From Rhodospirillaceae bacterium (GTDB taxonomy: Bacteria; Pseudomonadota; Alphaproteobacteria; MPNO01; UBA2964), in NCBI GenBank assembly GCA_002720855.1, contig PBIN01000004.1, forward strand, positions 62,001 through 126,000: a stretch of 64,000 nucleotides of DNA. The letters run 5' to 3'. Within the stretch, counting starts at the first letter, position 1; the number at the start of each line of letters is the position of its first letter. This document shows positions 25,249-34,488 of the stretch, piece by piece. Both the position numbers and the translations under genes were made by a program. The notes beneath the pieces are model-generated. The model was not told the origin of the DNA. It was given only the letters and a program-made list of their open reading frames with translations, and made no database searches.

Positions 25249-27579
25249 ATGACGATTGACCTAACAGTAAAAGAAGGAGAAACCGGTTTCGGTTCGCCTA
25301 TTCGCCGAATTGAAGATGAGCGGATGCTTACCGGCAAAGGGCGTTATGTAGACGATATGTCGATGCCCGACATCGCATACGCTCATGTTGTCCGCTCGCC
25401 TCACGCGCACGCACGGATTTTGAACATCGATGCAACAGCTGTATCGGCGGCTCCAGGTGTCATCTTGGTGCTGACCGGGCAAGATGTCATTGACGAAAAG
25501 ATCGGCGATCTGACCTGCCACTCATTTCCAAAATTGCCGCCGGACAGCCCGTCGTTTTGTCCGACCCAACCTGTTCTTGCGCGCGACAAAGTTCGCTACG
25601 TCGGAGAAGGTGTCGCTCTTGTCGTTGCTGAATCGTTGGCTCAGGCTGAGGATGCCGCCGAGTTGCTGGAAATTGACTTTGATTTGTTGCCAGCCGTCAC
25701 CACCGCCAACGCGCATGCGAAGGACGCGCCGCAGGTTTGGGATGATGCCGAAGGCAACACCAGCTTCGAAATTTCCTCGGGCAACGCTGATGAGGTCGAT
25801 GCCCAGTTCGAAGCAGCTTTTCATGTGAGCAAGATCAAGGTGCAATATCCCCGCGCGACAGCCTGCACGATGGAGCCACGCGCAACGCTGGGTTACCAAA
25901 ACCAGTTAGACGGTCGATTCACCTTATGCAGCAGCACGCAGGAACCGCACGAGGTCAAGCATGTCGTCTCGCACATCCTCGGCATGTCTCAACATGATCT
26001 CCGTGTCGTAGCAACGGATGTAGGCGGAGCCTTCGGCATGAAGGGACAGGTTTATCCTGAGGATGTGCTGGTCGTATGGGCCTCCCGAAAGCTGGACCGG
26101 CCGGTAAAGTGGACCGCAGATCGCAGCGAAGCTTTGGCGACAGACATGCATGGCCGGAGTCCGAAAGCTGAAGCAGCCATTGCGTTTGATAAGGACGGTA
26201 AAATTTTGGCTTTGAGAACTGAGGTCATCGTCGAGGTTGGCGCCTATCTCAGTATCTGGGCCGCGGTTCCACCGCGCAATGCAACGATTAGCTTTCCGGG
26301 CGCTTATCACATTCCCCAGATACATGCGTCGGTCAAAGCGACTTTTACCAATTCAACCCTTCTAGGCCCCTATCGTGGTTCAGGCAAACCGGAAGCGTCT
26401 TACACGCTCGAACGGCTCATGGGAAATGCCGCTCGTGAAATGGGGATCGATCCCATTGAGCTTCGTCGCCGAAATCTTATCGAACAACAAGCGATGCCAT
26501 ATCAGACTCCCGGTGGATACGTTTATGATACCGGCGATTTTGAAACCGTCCTCGATAAAGCCATCGACCTGGCCGACTGGCACGGGTTTGAGTCCCGAAA
26601 AACCAATGCTGAAAAACAGGGACGGCTACGTGGCATTGGATTGGCGCTGCATTGCCAACGCGCCGGCACATTTTCCGAACGAATGGAAATCCGCGTAGAT
26701 CAGGACGGGCTTGTCGCGGCCCACGTTGGTACGCTCTCGACCGGCCAGGGCCATGAAACAATGTTCGCTCAAATGGTGTCGGGCTGGCTTAGCGTCCCCA
26801 TTGAAGATGTCCGCGTGTTCCAGGGTGACACCGATAAGGTTCTTTTCGGACGTGGCACCTTTGCGCAACGCAGCATGGCGACAGGCGGGTCGGCTTTAAA
26901 GCGCGCCGCCGACGAGGTCATAGAGAAAGGCCGACGAATAAGTGCCTGGATGATGGAGGCATCGGAAACTGACGTCGACTTTGAAGATGGCGAATTTAAA
27001 GTCGCTGGCACTGATCGATCTGTGAGTTTCCGCGAAGTTGTTAAAACCTCATATCTCGGCGCGGGCCTGCCACAGGAGTTTGGAATAGGACTCGATGGCG
27101 TGGGCAATCACGACGGCACCTATACCTTCCCCAACGGATGCATGATTTGTGAAGCAGAGGTTGACCCTGCTACGGGTCAAATCTCCGTTGATCGGCTTTA
27201 CGCCATTGATGATGTCGGAGCGATGGTCAATCCGCTTACCCTTGAGGGGCAGTTGCATGGATCAATCGCCCAGGGTCTGGGCGAAGCTTTAATGGAGCAA
27301 ATTCTCTACGACCCCGAAAGCGGGCAGCTTCTTACAGGTTCCTTTATGGATTACGGAGTGCCACGCGCCGAAATGATGCCGGATATTATTTCCGGCGTCT
27401 CGCTTGTTCCATCGACGAATAATCTTCTCGGAGTCAAAGGAGGAAGCGAGGCGGGCAATTGCGGTATGCCATCCGCTATCATTCACGCCGTATTGGACGC
27501 CTTATCTCCCCTAGGGGTAACGGACGTGCCTATTCCAGCTACGCCGGAGCGTGTCTGGCAAGCTATACAAAACGCCTGA
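25249..27579 (+). CDS. Xanthine dehydrogenase-family Mo-binding subunit, solitary
   Basis: The 776-residue protein is a full-length molybdenum hydroxylase large subunit. It has SPIRRIEDERMLTGKGRYVDD at about 15-35, GGAFGMKG, the loop LLGPYRGSGKPEASYTLERL, GQGHETMFAQMV, and GGSEAGNCGM with the catalytic Glu. The active-site loop is PYRGSG, so the copper-binding cysteine of CO dehydrogenase is missing. There are no adjacent FAD or iron-sulfur subunits; it may share those encoded at 14346-15655 or elsewhere. It closes the rightward set MFS-SDR-remnant-Mo hydroxylase and likely hydroxylates a heteroaromatic or aldehyde substrate (inference). Confidence 0.9.
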   Translation: MTIDLTVKEGETGFGSPIRRIEDERMLTGKGRYVDDMSMPDIAYAHVVRSPHAHARILNIDATAVSAAPGVILVLTGQDVIDEKIGDLTCHSFPKLPPDSPSFCPTQPVLARDKVRYVGEGVALVVAESLAQAEDAAELLEIDFDLLPAVTTANAHAKDAPQVWDDAEGNTSFEISSGNADEVDAQFEAAFHVSKIKVQYPRATACTMEPRATLGYQNQLDGRFTLCSSTQEPHEVKHVVSHILGMSQHDLRVVATDVGGAFGMKGQVYPEDVLVVWASRKLDRPVKWTADRSEALATDMHGRSPKAEAAIAFDKDGKILALRTEVIVEVGAYLSIWAAVPPRNATISFPGAYHIPQIHASVKATFTNSTLLGPYRGSGKPEASYTLERLMGNAAREMGIDPIELRRRNLIEQQAMPYQTPGGYVYDTGDFETVLDKAIDLADWHGFESRKTNAEKQGRLRGIGLALHCQRAGTFSERMEIRVDQDGLVAAHVGTLSTGQGHETMFAQMVSGWLSVPIEDVRVFQGDTDKVLFGRGTFAQRSMATGGSALKRAADEVIEKGRRISAWMMEASETDVDFEDGEFKVAGTDRSVSFREVVKTSYLGAGLPQEFGIGLDGVGNHDGTYTFPNGCMICEAEVDPATGQISVDRLYAIDDVGAMVNPLTLEGQLHGSIAQGLGEALMEQILYDPESGQLLTGSFMDYGVPRAEMMPDIISGVSLVPSTNNLLGVKGGSEAGNCGMPSAIIHAVLDALSPLGVTDVPIPATPERVWQAIQNA

Positions 27580-27650
27580 TAAACACTGGATTAAACGCTT
27601 ACTCCACCTTCCAAACCGTCGACGAAATTGGCTGCGCCTTCCATTGCTGC

Positions 27651-27668
27651 GTGCTCGTAGACGAGCAC
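27651..27668. repeat. Perfect 18-base hairpin between convergent genes
   Basis: GTGCTCGT and ACGAGCAC are exact 8-base complements around AG. The element lies in the 160-base gap between two converging genes. No T run follows on either strand, so it is not a classic terminator, but it may end transcripts or protect 3' ends. Confidence 0.6.
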
Positions 27669-27739
27669 TTGGCGACAGAAAGATAATAAGAATTTCGATC
27701 GGCAACGGCTTTTTTGGTGATGTCTTCCTGTTCTTTCTG

Positions 27740-30286
27740 TTAACTCTTCAGTTTCTTGCGTTCTTTCGACGAACCAACCGATTTAGGCGCGGTCTTTTGG
27801 ATGAGCTTGGTTAATTCGAGAAATCTCTTTTCCAATTTTTTCTTCTCATTCGACGAAAGTCTTCCTTTACCGGTTGGCGCGGCAAGGCAGGTTTTGCCAT
27901 CGGAGTATTTGAAGAGGCCGGATTTCGAATCCCGGTTCCAACCGGCGTTCGAATAATTCTTGAACGTATCTCCAACCGCTTTGATAACACTTCCCTTGGC
28001 TCCCTTTACGTCTGGCGTGACACTGGTCGCAGTGGCAACCTTTGATCTGGCTGAATCAATCCAGAGTTTTCTCAACTTAAACTTCTTTCCATCCAAATAG
28101 CGTTGCACGAGTTTTCCATGGCTGACGCCAAATGCCTGACCGGAGTAAAGTGTAGATGTTTTTTTGCAGGTCGCCTCGCGCGCAAACTCATCTTTGCCAA
28201 CATGCATGCATTTCTTGGTTTTTGCGTTTTGATAAGTAAATGCGCAACTTTCGACGCCTACTAATGAAAAGGTGGGCAGCTTCTTCATCAGCCCGAAATG
28301 AGCCTTCGGAAGGCCGGGAAAGCTTTGTTTTGGATCAAACACCTGTCCCTCAGTAATGCACATCACGGAGGTGGTCGCCTTGCCTTTTCCTTTTGAGGAC
28401 TTGATTTTCTTGGCGCCAGCAGAAAAGTCTTTGAGCGATGCGAGTTTCCGTAGTGCAAAACCATTTGCCGCACCCGCACGCGCCGTTGCAATTTGCGTCA
28501 ATCTGCCTGCAGCGTCACGAGTGAATTTTTGCTCCCTTATACCGGTACACTCCCGAAGTTCCAGCTGATAGCCATCGCCATAAGAACCATCCGCTTCAAT
28601 GGTCGTAACACAACGACCCATTTGTCGAATTTCGCCATATGGTGTCAGCGCATAATCCTGGTAGGTGCTGTTATTGTTACATTTCCGCCCCACGACTTTC
28701 CGAAACTTATCGTCGCCTGAGGTCTCCAAACATCGTTTGTGACCTTTGTTAGAATTTGCGAGACGCACATAACCCTTGAAAATCGAGCCATCGGGCAACT
28801 CGTTGGTCACCACCCATTTTTGAAGGGCATTTGAACTGCATTTTTCAAGCGTGAAGAGGGAACCAAGGCCTCCGGGTTTGCCGCTTGCTTTTTTTGGTTT
28901 AAGCCCCCGAATTAGATTTTTTGCGTCAAACCGTATTTGCTGGAGCCCCTTTGGGTGCGCCGACAGACAGAGTTTGGTTCCGCGTTTTTTAATCTGCCCG
29001 CTGCTCGTTAACCGCCAGGACTGATTGTCTTTTTTCTTTCTTTGCTGTCCACCTTGTTGGAGCAATACCGCCAGACCCAGGCCATGTTGCCTTTCAGTAC
29101 ACTCATCAACTTTGACCAGGGCACCGGCCTTCAGTGCACTCGCTGTGAGACAGTCTCCAAGACTGCGAATTTGTCCATTCCAGCGGAATGAAAATCCTTG
29201 ATTGAAATCACCATTGCAGGCCCAAAGAACCGCAGCAGGGATGGTCATTTGGTCCACCTGCAGCTTGGACCGAACCTCCATGCAAAGATTTCCGGATGAC
29301 CGGATCATCGCGTGGGCCGGCAAAATACGGCCCTTCTGATCTACATTTGTCGGCTGTAAATCCCATTCTGCAGATTTATCTGTACAAGCTGCGAGCGTAA
29401 TCGGTTTGACGCCAAATTTTCCTGGGCGGGTCGAGCGCGCGAGACACATTTTTGTGCCCTTGAGTTTCATCTTGGAACCGACCCATTCCCAATTCTTGTA
29501 TTTGCCCTCGCATTTGGAAAGACCAAGCCTTGTCCCAGCTCTATTGGAAGAAGCGGTGACACACTCAAGCTCGTTGCGGAGCTCACCGCTGCTCCGTAAA
29601 TCGAAGACCTGATAATCTCCACCGTCGCAATTATATTCGACGAGAAGCCCATCAGCGCCATCAATACAGGTCGAACCACCTGGCGTACGGTAGGAGACCG
29701 TATAGATGGATTTTTGCGGAAGCTCTGTCAGCGCCGCGAGATCGGCAACCGGTTCATGATCAAATTGTTGGGTTCGGGAGCTCGAATTACATTTGGCGAG
29801 CTTCAGACTATTGCGATCAAAACCGGCGCAAAGGCCGTTGGCAATAGAGAGTTGTTTCTCATGCATTCTCCACTTTTGCAAAGGCGTATCGGTGCAGGTT
29901 TCCAAGTGAACCTTATCGCCAATATCTGGTCCGGTTGCTGCAAGGCACGTCGCTTTTTTACTTGTACTGCTGCCGATGGAAACGAAGTCGCCGCTCGGAC
30001 TGAAGCGGAAAAGCAAATTGTCTTTTGTCCCCTTGCAGGATCCAAAGGAAAGTTTGTCTTTACTCGCGACAAGGCATTTATTGGCGCTGGCCACCTTATA
30101 TTTCGCACCCTTGAGTGGGATGGAGGTGCTGATCGCACCGGCATTGCCCCAATTGGGCGGTATGAACGGTTTGCCGCCAGATTTCCCTTTGCCGCCTGAA
30201 GATTTGCCGGAAGAGCCACCACCGAAAAAGCCTTTTTTAATTTCCTTGACCGCTTTTTCGCCGAGTTTCTTGGCAACATCGCCCAT
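27740..30286 (-). CDS. Very large ricin-B-type lectin repeat protein
   Basis: The 848-residue protein has a helical start (MGDVAKKLGEKAVKEIKKGF), a Gly/Ser/Lys linker (about 22-39), then a chain of beta-trefoil repeats. At least ten Q-x-W-like motifs are visible, for example LQKWRM, YQVFDL, AEWDL, FSFRW, QSWRL, LQKWVV, YQDYAL and EQKFTR. Paired cysteines follow the pattern CLAA...LETCTD in most repeats, as in ricin B lectins. No signal peptide or membrane helix is seen. The carbohydrate ligand is unknown and no catalytic domain was recognised. The frame stays open for 33 codons upstream of ATG 30286 without another start codon, so the true 5' end may be damaged. It is a single gene with no operon partner. 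Confidence 0.75.
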   Translation of the reverse strand: MGDVAKKLGEKAVKEIKKGFFGGGSSGKSSGGKGKSGGKPFIPPNWGNAGAISTSIPLKGAKYKVASANKCLVASKDKLSFGSCKGTKDNLLFRFSPSGDFVSIGSSTSKKATCLAATGPDIGDKVHLETCTDTPLQKWRMHEKQLSIANGLCAGFDRNSLKLAKCNSSSRTQQFDHEPVADLAALTELPQKSIYTVSYRTPGGSTCIDGADGLLVEYNCDGGDYQVFDLRSSGELRNELECVTASSNRAGTRLGLSKCEGKYKNWEWVGSKMKLKGTKMCLARSTRPGKFGVKPITLAACTDKSAEWDLQPTNVDQKGRILPAHAMIRSSGNLCMEVRSKLQVDQMTIPAAVLWACNGDFNQGFSFRWNGQIRSLGDCLTASALKAGALVKVDECTERQHGLGLAVLLQQGGQQRKKKDNQSWRLTSSGQIKKRGTKLCLSAHPKGLQQIRFDAKNLIRGLKPKKASGKPGGLGSLFTLEKCSSNALQKWVVTNELPDGSIFKGYVRLANSNKGHKRCLETSGDDKFRKVVGRKCNNNSTYQDYALTPYGEIRQMGRCVTTIEADGSYGDGYQLELRECTGIREQKFTRDAAGRLTQIATARAGAANGFALRKLASLKDFSAGAKKIKSSKGKGKATTSVMCITEGQVFDPKQSFPGLPKAHFGLMKKLPTFSLVGVESCAFTYQNAKTKKCMHVGKDEFAREATCKKTSTLYSGQAFGVSHGKLVQRYLDGKKFKLRKLWIDSARSKVATATSVTPDVKGAKGSVIKAVGDTFKNYSNAGWNRDSKSGLFKYSDGKTCLAAPTGKGRLSSNEKKKLEKRFLELTKLIQKTAPKSVGSSKERKKLKS

Positions 30287-30389
30287 CGCTTTGCCAATTT
30301 CTTCAGGTTTCGTTGGCTTGAATTTGAGATCGAAATTGACCGGCTGATCGAAAGCCTCGAATTTACCTGATACGGCGGCGCCTGACTAT

Positions 30390-30605
30390 TTAGGTTTCGT
30401 GGGTGCCGTCGCACAGCGGTGGGTTCTGGGTCCGTTTACAGCCGCAGAATGTCACCGGCCGATCCCGCTTCGCCACATATAAAACGGGTTCAATGCCGGT
30501 TCCCTTGTGTGAACCGTCGCAAAAAGGGGGGCTGGCGGTTCTGCCACAGGCACACCACCAATATTCCTGACCTTCCTCGACAAACCGTTGGTAGTATAGC
30601 GCCAT
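30390..30605 (-). CDS. CDGSH iron-sulfur domain protein
   Basis: The 71-residue protein carries two CDGSH [2Fe-2S] motifs, CACGRTASPPFCDGSH and CGCKRTQNPPLCDGTH, each with the three Cys and one His ligand set. This double-motif layout matches the mitoNEET-related type found in bacteria. The role is probably redox or iron-sulfur transfer in the cytoplasm, not settled for bacterial members. It stands alone between a divergent dioxygenase and the lectin gene downstream. Confidence 0.92.
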   Translation of the reverse strand: MALYYQRFVEEGQEYWWCACGRTASPPFCDGSHKGTGIEPVLYVAKRDRPVTFCGCKRTQNPPLCDGTHET

Positions 30606-30717
30606 ACCGGTTTATCCTTTTACCTCTGTACACCTCATATATTTTTAGAACGAGACCCGGCGGTTCACAAGTGCCGCGCCTCCGGTTACCCTGACATCGG
30701 GTACAGGGAGGAAAGAC

Positions 30718-31578
30718 ATGGCAAGATCTTTCGACACACGACCTTTATGTCCGGCACTTGGTGCCGAGATCATCGGTCTCGACATAACCGCGCCGCTTGA
30801 TGATGAAACAATGCAGGATCTATACGATGCCTGGCGCGACAATATTGTCCTGCTGTTCAACAAGAAAGATATGACGCAGGAGGAACAGCTTCGCTTTGCC
30901 GCGTGCTTCGGCAAGATCGGTGAGCGTCCAAAACCCAAAGACGCACGGCCTGAAGACTACAGCAAGCTGGATGCCGCCTTTATGCTGGTGACCAACATCC
31001 GCGAGAACGGCAAGCCCATCGGCACGCTGCCCGATGGTGAGATGATGTTCCATCACGACACAATCTACAAAGAGCGCCCGCATATCGGCACCTTGCTCTA
31101 TGCCATCGAAGTCCCTTCCGTGGGCGGCAACACAAAATTCACCAACCTTTACAAGGCGTATGACGCACTTCCCGACGATGTCAAACAGAAGATTGATGGC
31201 CGCAAAGCGCTTCACCTTTATGACTATGACCGCATATCGGAACGCAACACGGCTGAGGGCGCGGGTGATTTGCTGGAACGCTATTCGCACCCGGTTGCCA
31301 TTACCCACCCCCGGTCAGGCCGCAAGGCGCTTTACGTCAACCGCCTGATGACCGCAGAGATCGAAGGCCTGTCGCATGACGAGAGCGAAGAGATTCTAAA
31401 CCTGATGTTCGACACCGCGGAACGCCCCGAGCATGTCTATGACCATAAATGGACGCCTGGAGATCTTCTGTTGTGGGACAATTTTTGCTCATCGCATGCC
31501 CGCACAGATTTTTCAGACGGCGAGGTCCGCCTTCTCCGCCGGTGTCAGGTGGAAGCCGAGAGCGCACCGGCTGCTTAA
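30718..31578 (+). CDS. TauD/TfdA family 2-oxoglutarate-dependent dioxygenase
   Basis: The 286-residue protein has iron ligands His112-x-Asp114 (FHHDTIY) and His260 (SHARTDF) and the 2-oxoglutarate Arg in RLLRRC. A strong ribosome site, GGGAGGAAAG, lies just before ATG 30718. It is a paralogue of the dioxygenase at 952-1791, sharing the block NIRENGKPIGTLPDGEMMFHHD-like around the active site (first 20 residues of it: NIRENGKPIGTLPDGEMMFH). It has no operon partner; the substrate is unknown but is probably an organic acid. Confidence 0.88.
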   Translation: MARSFDTRPLCPALGAEIIGLDITAPLDDETMQDLYDAWRDNIVLLFNKKDMTQEEQLRFAACFGKIGERPKPKDARPEDYSKLDAAFMLVTNIRENGKPIGTLPDGEMMFHHDTIYKERPHIGTLLYAIEVPSVGGNTKFTNLYKAYDALPDDVKQKIDGRKALHLYDYDRISERNTAEGAGDLLERYSHPVAITHPRSGRKALYVNRLMTAEIEGLSHDESEEILNLMFDTAERPEHVYDHKWTPGDLLLWDNFCSSHARTDFSDGEVRLLRRCQVEAESAPAA

Positions 31579-31684
31579 GGTCGATGGATGTCACCCGGTG
31601 GTGCATGACCGAACGCCAATACATTGCGGGTATACCCGTGGAAGAACTTTTTAACCCTAGTCGCATTGGGCAATATGTAGAGGA

Positions 31685-31771
31685 TGGTGCCCGCTGCCGG
31701 ACTCGAACCGGCACGCCCTTTCGGACAACGGATTTTAAGTCCGTTGCGTCTACCAATTCCGCCAAGCGGGC
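31685..31771 (-). tRNA. tRNA-Leu (anticodon UAA)
   Basis: The leftward 87-base sequence folds as a class II tRNA. The acceptor stem GCCCGCT pairs with AGCGGGC and the discriminator A plus encoded CCA end at 31685. The D-arm is GGCGGAATTGGTAGACGC, and the anticodon loop CTTAAAA sits between ACGGA and TCCGT. There is a variable arm, and the T-loop is GGTTCGAGTCC. It decodes UUA/UUG leucine codons. Confidence 0.95.
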
Positions 31772-31871
31772 ACTGACACGTTCGTCAAATCGAACTGGCG
31801 GCAGAAACTAGCGTGAATCGCACGGTCAGGGAAACCGAAACAAGCAACAAGCCGCCGAAAAAGGTTCCTGT

Positions 31872-33155
31872 TTATTCAATATGCTTTTTCTCCAAAGCCG
31901 CGGCAGTCGTCTTGGCACGGCCCAACATCCAAAGCCAAATCAAAAGGCATAAAACGCCTCCCGCGGCGACGCCCCATCGAATTCCGACGTAGTCAGCCGC
32001 CGTCCCCATCGCGAGCGCGCCAACGGCCGGACCACCTCTGGTCACCATACCGTATAGACTCATAACCCGACCGCGCATCGACCCTTCGACGGCGTGCTGC
32101 ATCAACATCTGTGTCGCCGTGCCACCATAAATGTTCGTAATGCCGAGAATGAATATGCAAATGAGTGCAAACGGATACCAGTCGGTTGCCACAAATCCTA
32201 AAATACCCAACCCGGTAACCAGCAAGGCAATAATTGTCAGCCGGGTTAGCCGTTCAACATGGCCGCGCTGCGCCAGCAAAACTGCTGCAATCAGCCCGCC
32301 CGCACCCGACGCAGCCGTCAACTCACCGAGACCCTTTGGCCCCCTACCGAAAACGATATCGGCAAATTCCGGCAGAATTTCCAGCAACGCTTTTCCGCCC
32401 ATCGCCATGGCGATCAAGAGAACCAGTGCCGGGCCAATACCTGGGTGACGTGCCGCGTAATTTATCCCTTGGACCAGTTGGTTCAGCATGCCACTGGAAC
32501 CACGTGGTTCCTCTTCAATACGAACGGGACGAATGACCCACAATGCAGCAATGAAAAACACAAAGGTGACGGCATTAAATAAAAACGCGACGCCAACATT
32601 CCAATACTCAATGAGTAGCGCGCCGGTAACAGGACCGATGACCCTTGCAAGATTGAAGATGGCTGAATTGAGAGCAACAGCGGGCGGTATGAATCTGTGC
32701 TCGACGAGATTTGGGACCATAGAAAGGCGTGCCGCCGTGTTGAGCGCCCAGGCAATACCGAGAAAAAGCGTCCAGCCGATCAGCCACCAGACATCGCTCT
32801 CTTCCGAAAATGCGCCCGCGAGATACATCCAGCCAAGTGCAAAGGCCTGCACCATGCCCATTGCCTGACTAATGATCGATAAATAGCGTCTGTCGTAGCG
32901 ATCAGCCAATACGCCGGCAAAGGGAGTCAAAAGGAGCGTCGGCACGAGATCGGCGAATACCACCATGCCGACCCAAAAACTTGACCCCGTTAATTCCCAG
33001 GCCAGCCAGGCGGCGGCAAGCCGGTGTGCCCACATTCCAAACAGGGAAATTGTGCTCCCCGCAGTGTAGATGCCGTAATTCCACTGACTTAGAACGCTGA
33101 TGATCCCGGGGTCTGAAGTTTCTTTTTGGTCCGGTGATGGACTTTCTGACGTCAT
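31872..33155 (-). CDS. MFS transporter, MFS_3/EntS-like; third of three tandem paralogues
   Basis: The 427-residue protein has 12 predicted helices and the family marks of the EntS-like MFS: WAHRLAAAWLAWELTGSSFW near the start, GVLADRYDRRYLS (loop 2-3), and NTAARLSMVPNLVEHRF in the middle. It is the last of three adjacent leftward copies (35709-34489, 34427-33162, 33155-31872) with the same architecture. Family members export siderophores or other small molecules. It follows the second copy by six bases, so they are cotranscribed. Confidence 0.88.
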   Translation of the reverse strand: MTSESPSPDQKETSDPGIISVLSQWNYGIYTAGSTISLFGMWAHRLAAAWLAWELTGSSFWVGMVVFADLVPTLLLTPFAGVLADRYDRRYLSIISQAMGMVQAFALGWMYLAGAFSEESDVWWLIGWTLFLGIAWALNTAARLSMVPNLVEHRFIPPAVALNSAIFNLARVIGPVTGALLIEYWNVGVAFLFNAVTFVFFIAALWVIRPVRIEEEPRGSSGMLNQLVQGINYAARHPGIGPALVLLIAMAMGGKALLEILPEFADIVFGRGPKGLGELTAASGAGGLIAAVLLAQRGHVERLTRLTIIALLVTGLGILGFVATDWYPFALICIFILGITNIYGGTATQMLMQHAVEGSMRGRVMSLYGMVTRGGPAVGALAMGTAADYVGIRWGVAAGGVLCLLIWLWMLGRAKTTAAALEKKHIE

Positions 33156-33161
33156 AAAAAT

Positions 33162-34427
33162 TCAATTGCCTTGTTGACGGCTATCCTGGGCTGTCATTTC
33201 GAGGTTGGCGACCATGGTTTTTCGCCGGCGCAGCAACCAAAAAAACACGCCAAGACAAATTATGGCACCACAAGCCATCGCCGCCTGAAAACCAACGAAT
33301 TCCGCTGCACTCCCCATCGCCAACGCCCCCAGCGCGGGACCTCCCCGGAACACCATACCGTATAGGCTCATGACACGACCACGCATTGCACCATCGACCG
33401 CATTCTGCATGAGCGTCTGTGTCCCGGTACCGCCTGAAACGGTTGCGACGCCGATGAGAAACGAACAGAACAATCCGAGAATGAAATTGTCGGTGGCCGT
33501 AAACCCGGCGATGCCAACCGTCCCGAGTATGAGCGCCCCAAAAATAATTCGGGTCGTGCCGATAACGGTGCCCCGCTGCGCCAGCCAAACGGAAACCATC
33601 GTGGCACCCAGAGCGGCAGCGGCCATCAATTGACCAAGACCTTCGGGACCCAAATGGTAGACCGTGTCTATCACGCCCGCCAAAAGCTCCAGCACAGGCT
33701 TCAACCCAAGCGCCAATGCAACAATCAAAACCAGAGCCGGGCCTATCCCCGGATGCTTTGCCGCATATCGCATGCCTTCAGTTGCCTGAATGAACATGTT
33801 GGCCGTACTGCGTGCACCCCGCTCATCCCGTATCATCTGCGCATGAACTAGGCAGAATAAAAAGATCGAGAAAGTGATGGCATTGATCAGAAACGTTACT
33901 CCGGCACCAAACGCAGCAATTAAATAACCTGCAGTCATGGGCCCGATGAAACGCGCAAGATTGTAAAGAGCCGAATCCATCGCGACCGCTGACGGCACGT
34001 GCTGGCGTTCCAAAAGGTTGGGCACCATCGACAGGCGCGCCGCAGTATTAAAAGCCCAAACGATACCGATAAACAGTGTAAGTCCGATGAGCCACCAAAT
34101 ATTCAAATGACCGGTAAATGCCAGTACAGCCAGGACAAGTGCCTGCAACATTCCTAAAAACTGTGTGATGAACATCATGCGGTGCCGGTTCACCCGATCG
34201 GCGACGACACCTGCGATCGGCGTAAAGATGATGGTCGGCAAAAGGTCAGCCGTAACGACAACACCGAGCCAAAATCCCGATTTGGTGAATTCCCAGGCCA
34301 GCCAGCTAACCGTTAACCTTTGACACCAGATGCCAATAAGTCCGATGCCACTGCCGGTAAAATACCAAGCAAAATTACGCTGGCGCAGGGCAGCGGAAAT
34401 TGCGTCAAAATTTGTGTAACGAGCCAT
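33162..34427 (-). CDS. MFS transporter, MFS_3/EntS-like; second of three tandem paralogues
   Basis: The 421-residue membrane protein has the same landmarks as its neighbours: WCQRLTVSWLAWEFTKSGFW, GVVADRVNRHRMM, and NTAARLSMVPNLLERQHV. The same blocks in the first copy (WAQRTAVGWMAWEFT and ATAARLSMVPNLLEAQF) show the three are paralogues, clearly diverged and not recent duplicates. Downstream differences, such as the DTVYHLGPEGL loop, suggest distinct substrates. It lies six bases upstream of the third copy and 61 bases downstream of the first. Confidence 0.88.
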   Translation of the reverse strand: MARYTNFDAISAALRQRNFAWYFTGSGIGLIGIWCQRLTVSWLAWEFTKSGFWLGVVVTADLLPTIIFTPIAGVVADRVNRHRMMFITQFLGMLQALVLAVLAFTGHLNIWWLIGLTLFIGIVWAFNTAARLSMVPNLLERQHVPSAVAMDSALYNLARFIGPMTAGYLIAAFGAGVTFLINAITFSIFLFCLVHAQMIRDERGARSTANMFIQATEGMRYAAKHPGIGPALVLIVALALGLKPVLELLAGVIDTVYHLGPEGLGQLMAAAALGATMVSVWLAQRGTVIGTTRIIFGALILGTVGIAGFTATDNFILGLFCSFLIGVATVSGGTGTQTLMQNAVDGAMRGRVMSLYGMVFRGGPALGALAMGSAAEFVGFQAAMACGAIICLGVFFWLLRRRKTMVANLEMTAQDSRQQGN

Positions 34428-34488
34428 TTTTCGGACTAGATACTACCGAAATTGAGCCGGTTCATCATACTGAGATTTCTTGAACCGG

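Noticed and set aside
29803-30414. 203-codon minus-strand frame overlapping the lectin N-terminus
   Set aside because: It is rich in Arg, Pro and Ser, with no recognisable motif; the alternative frame carries the lectin repeats.
31587-31684. Short frame after the TauD gene reading toward the tRNA
   Set aside because: It runs into the tRNA-Leu gene without a plausible ribosome site or known motif.
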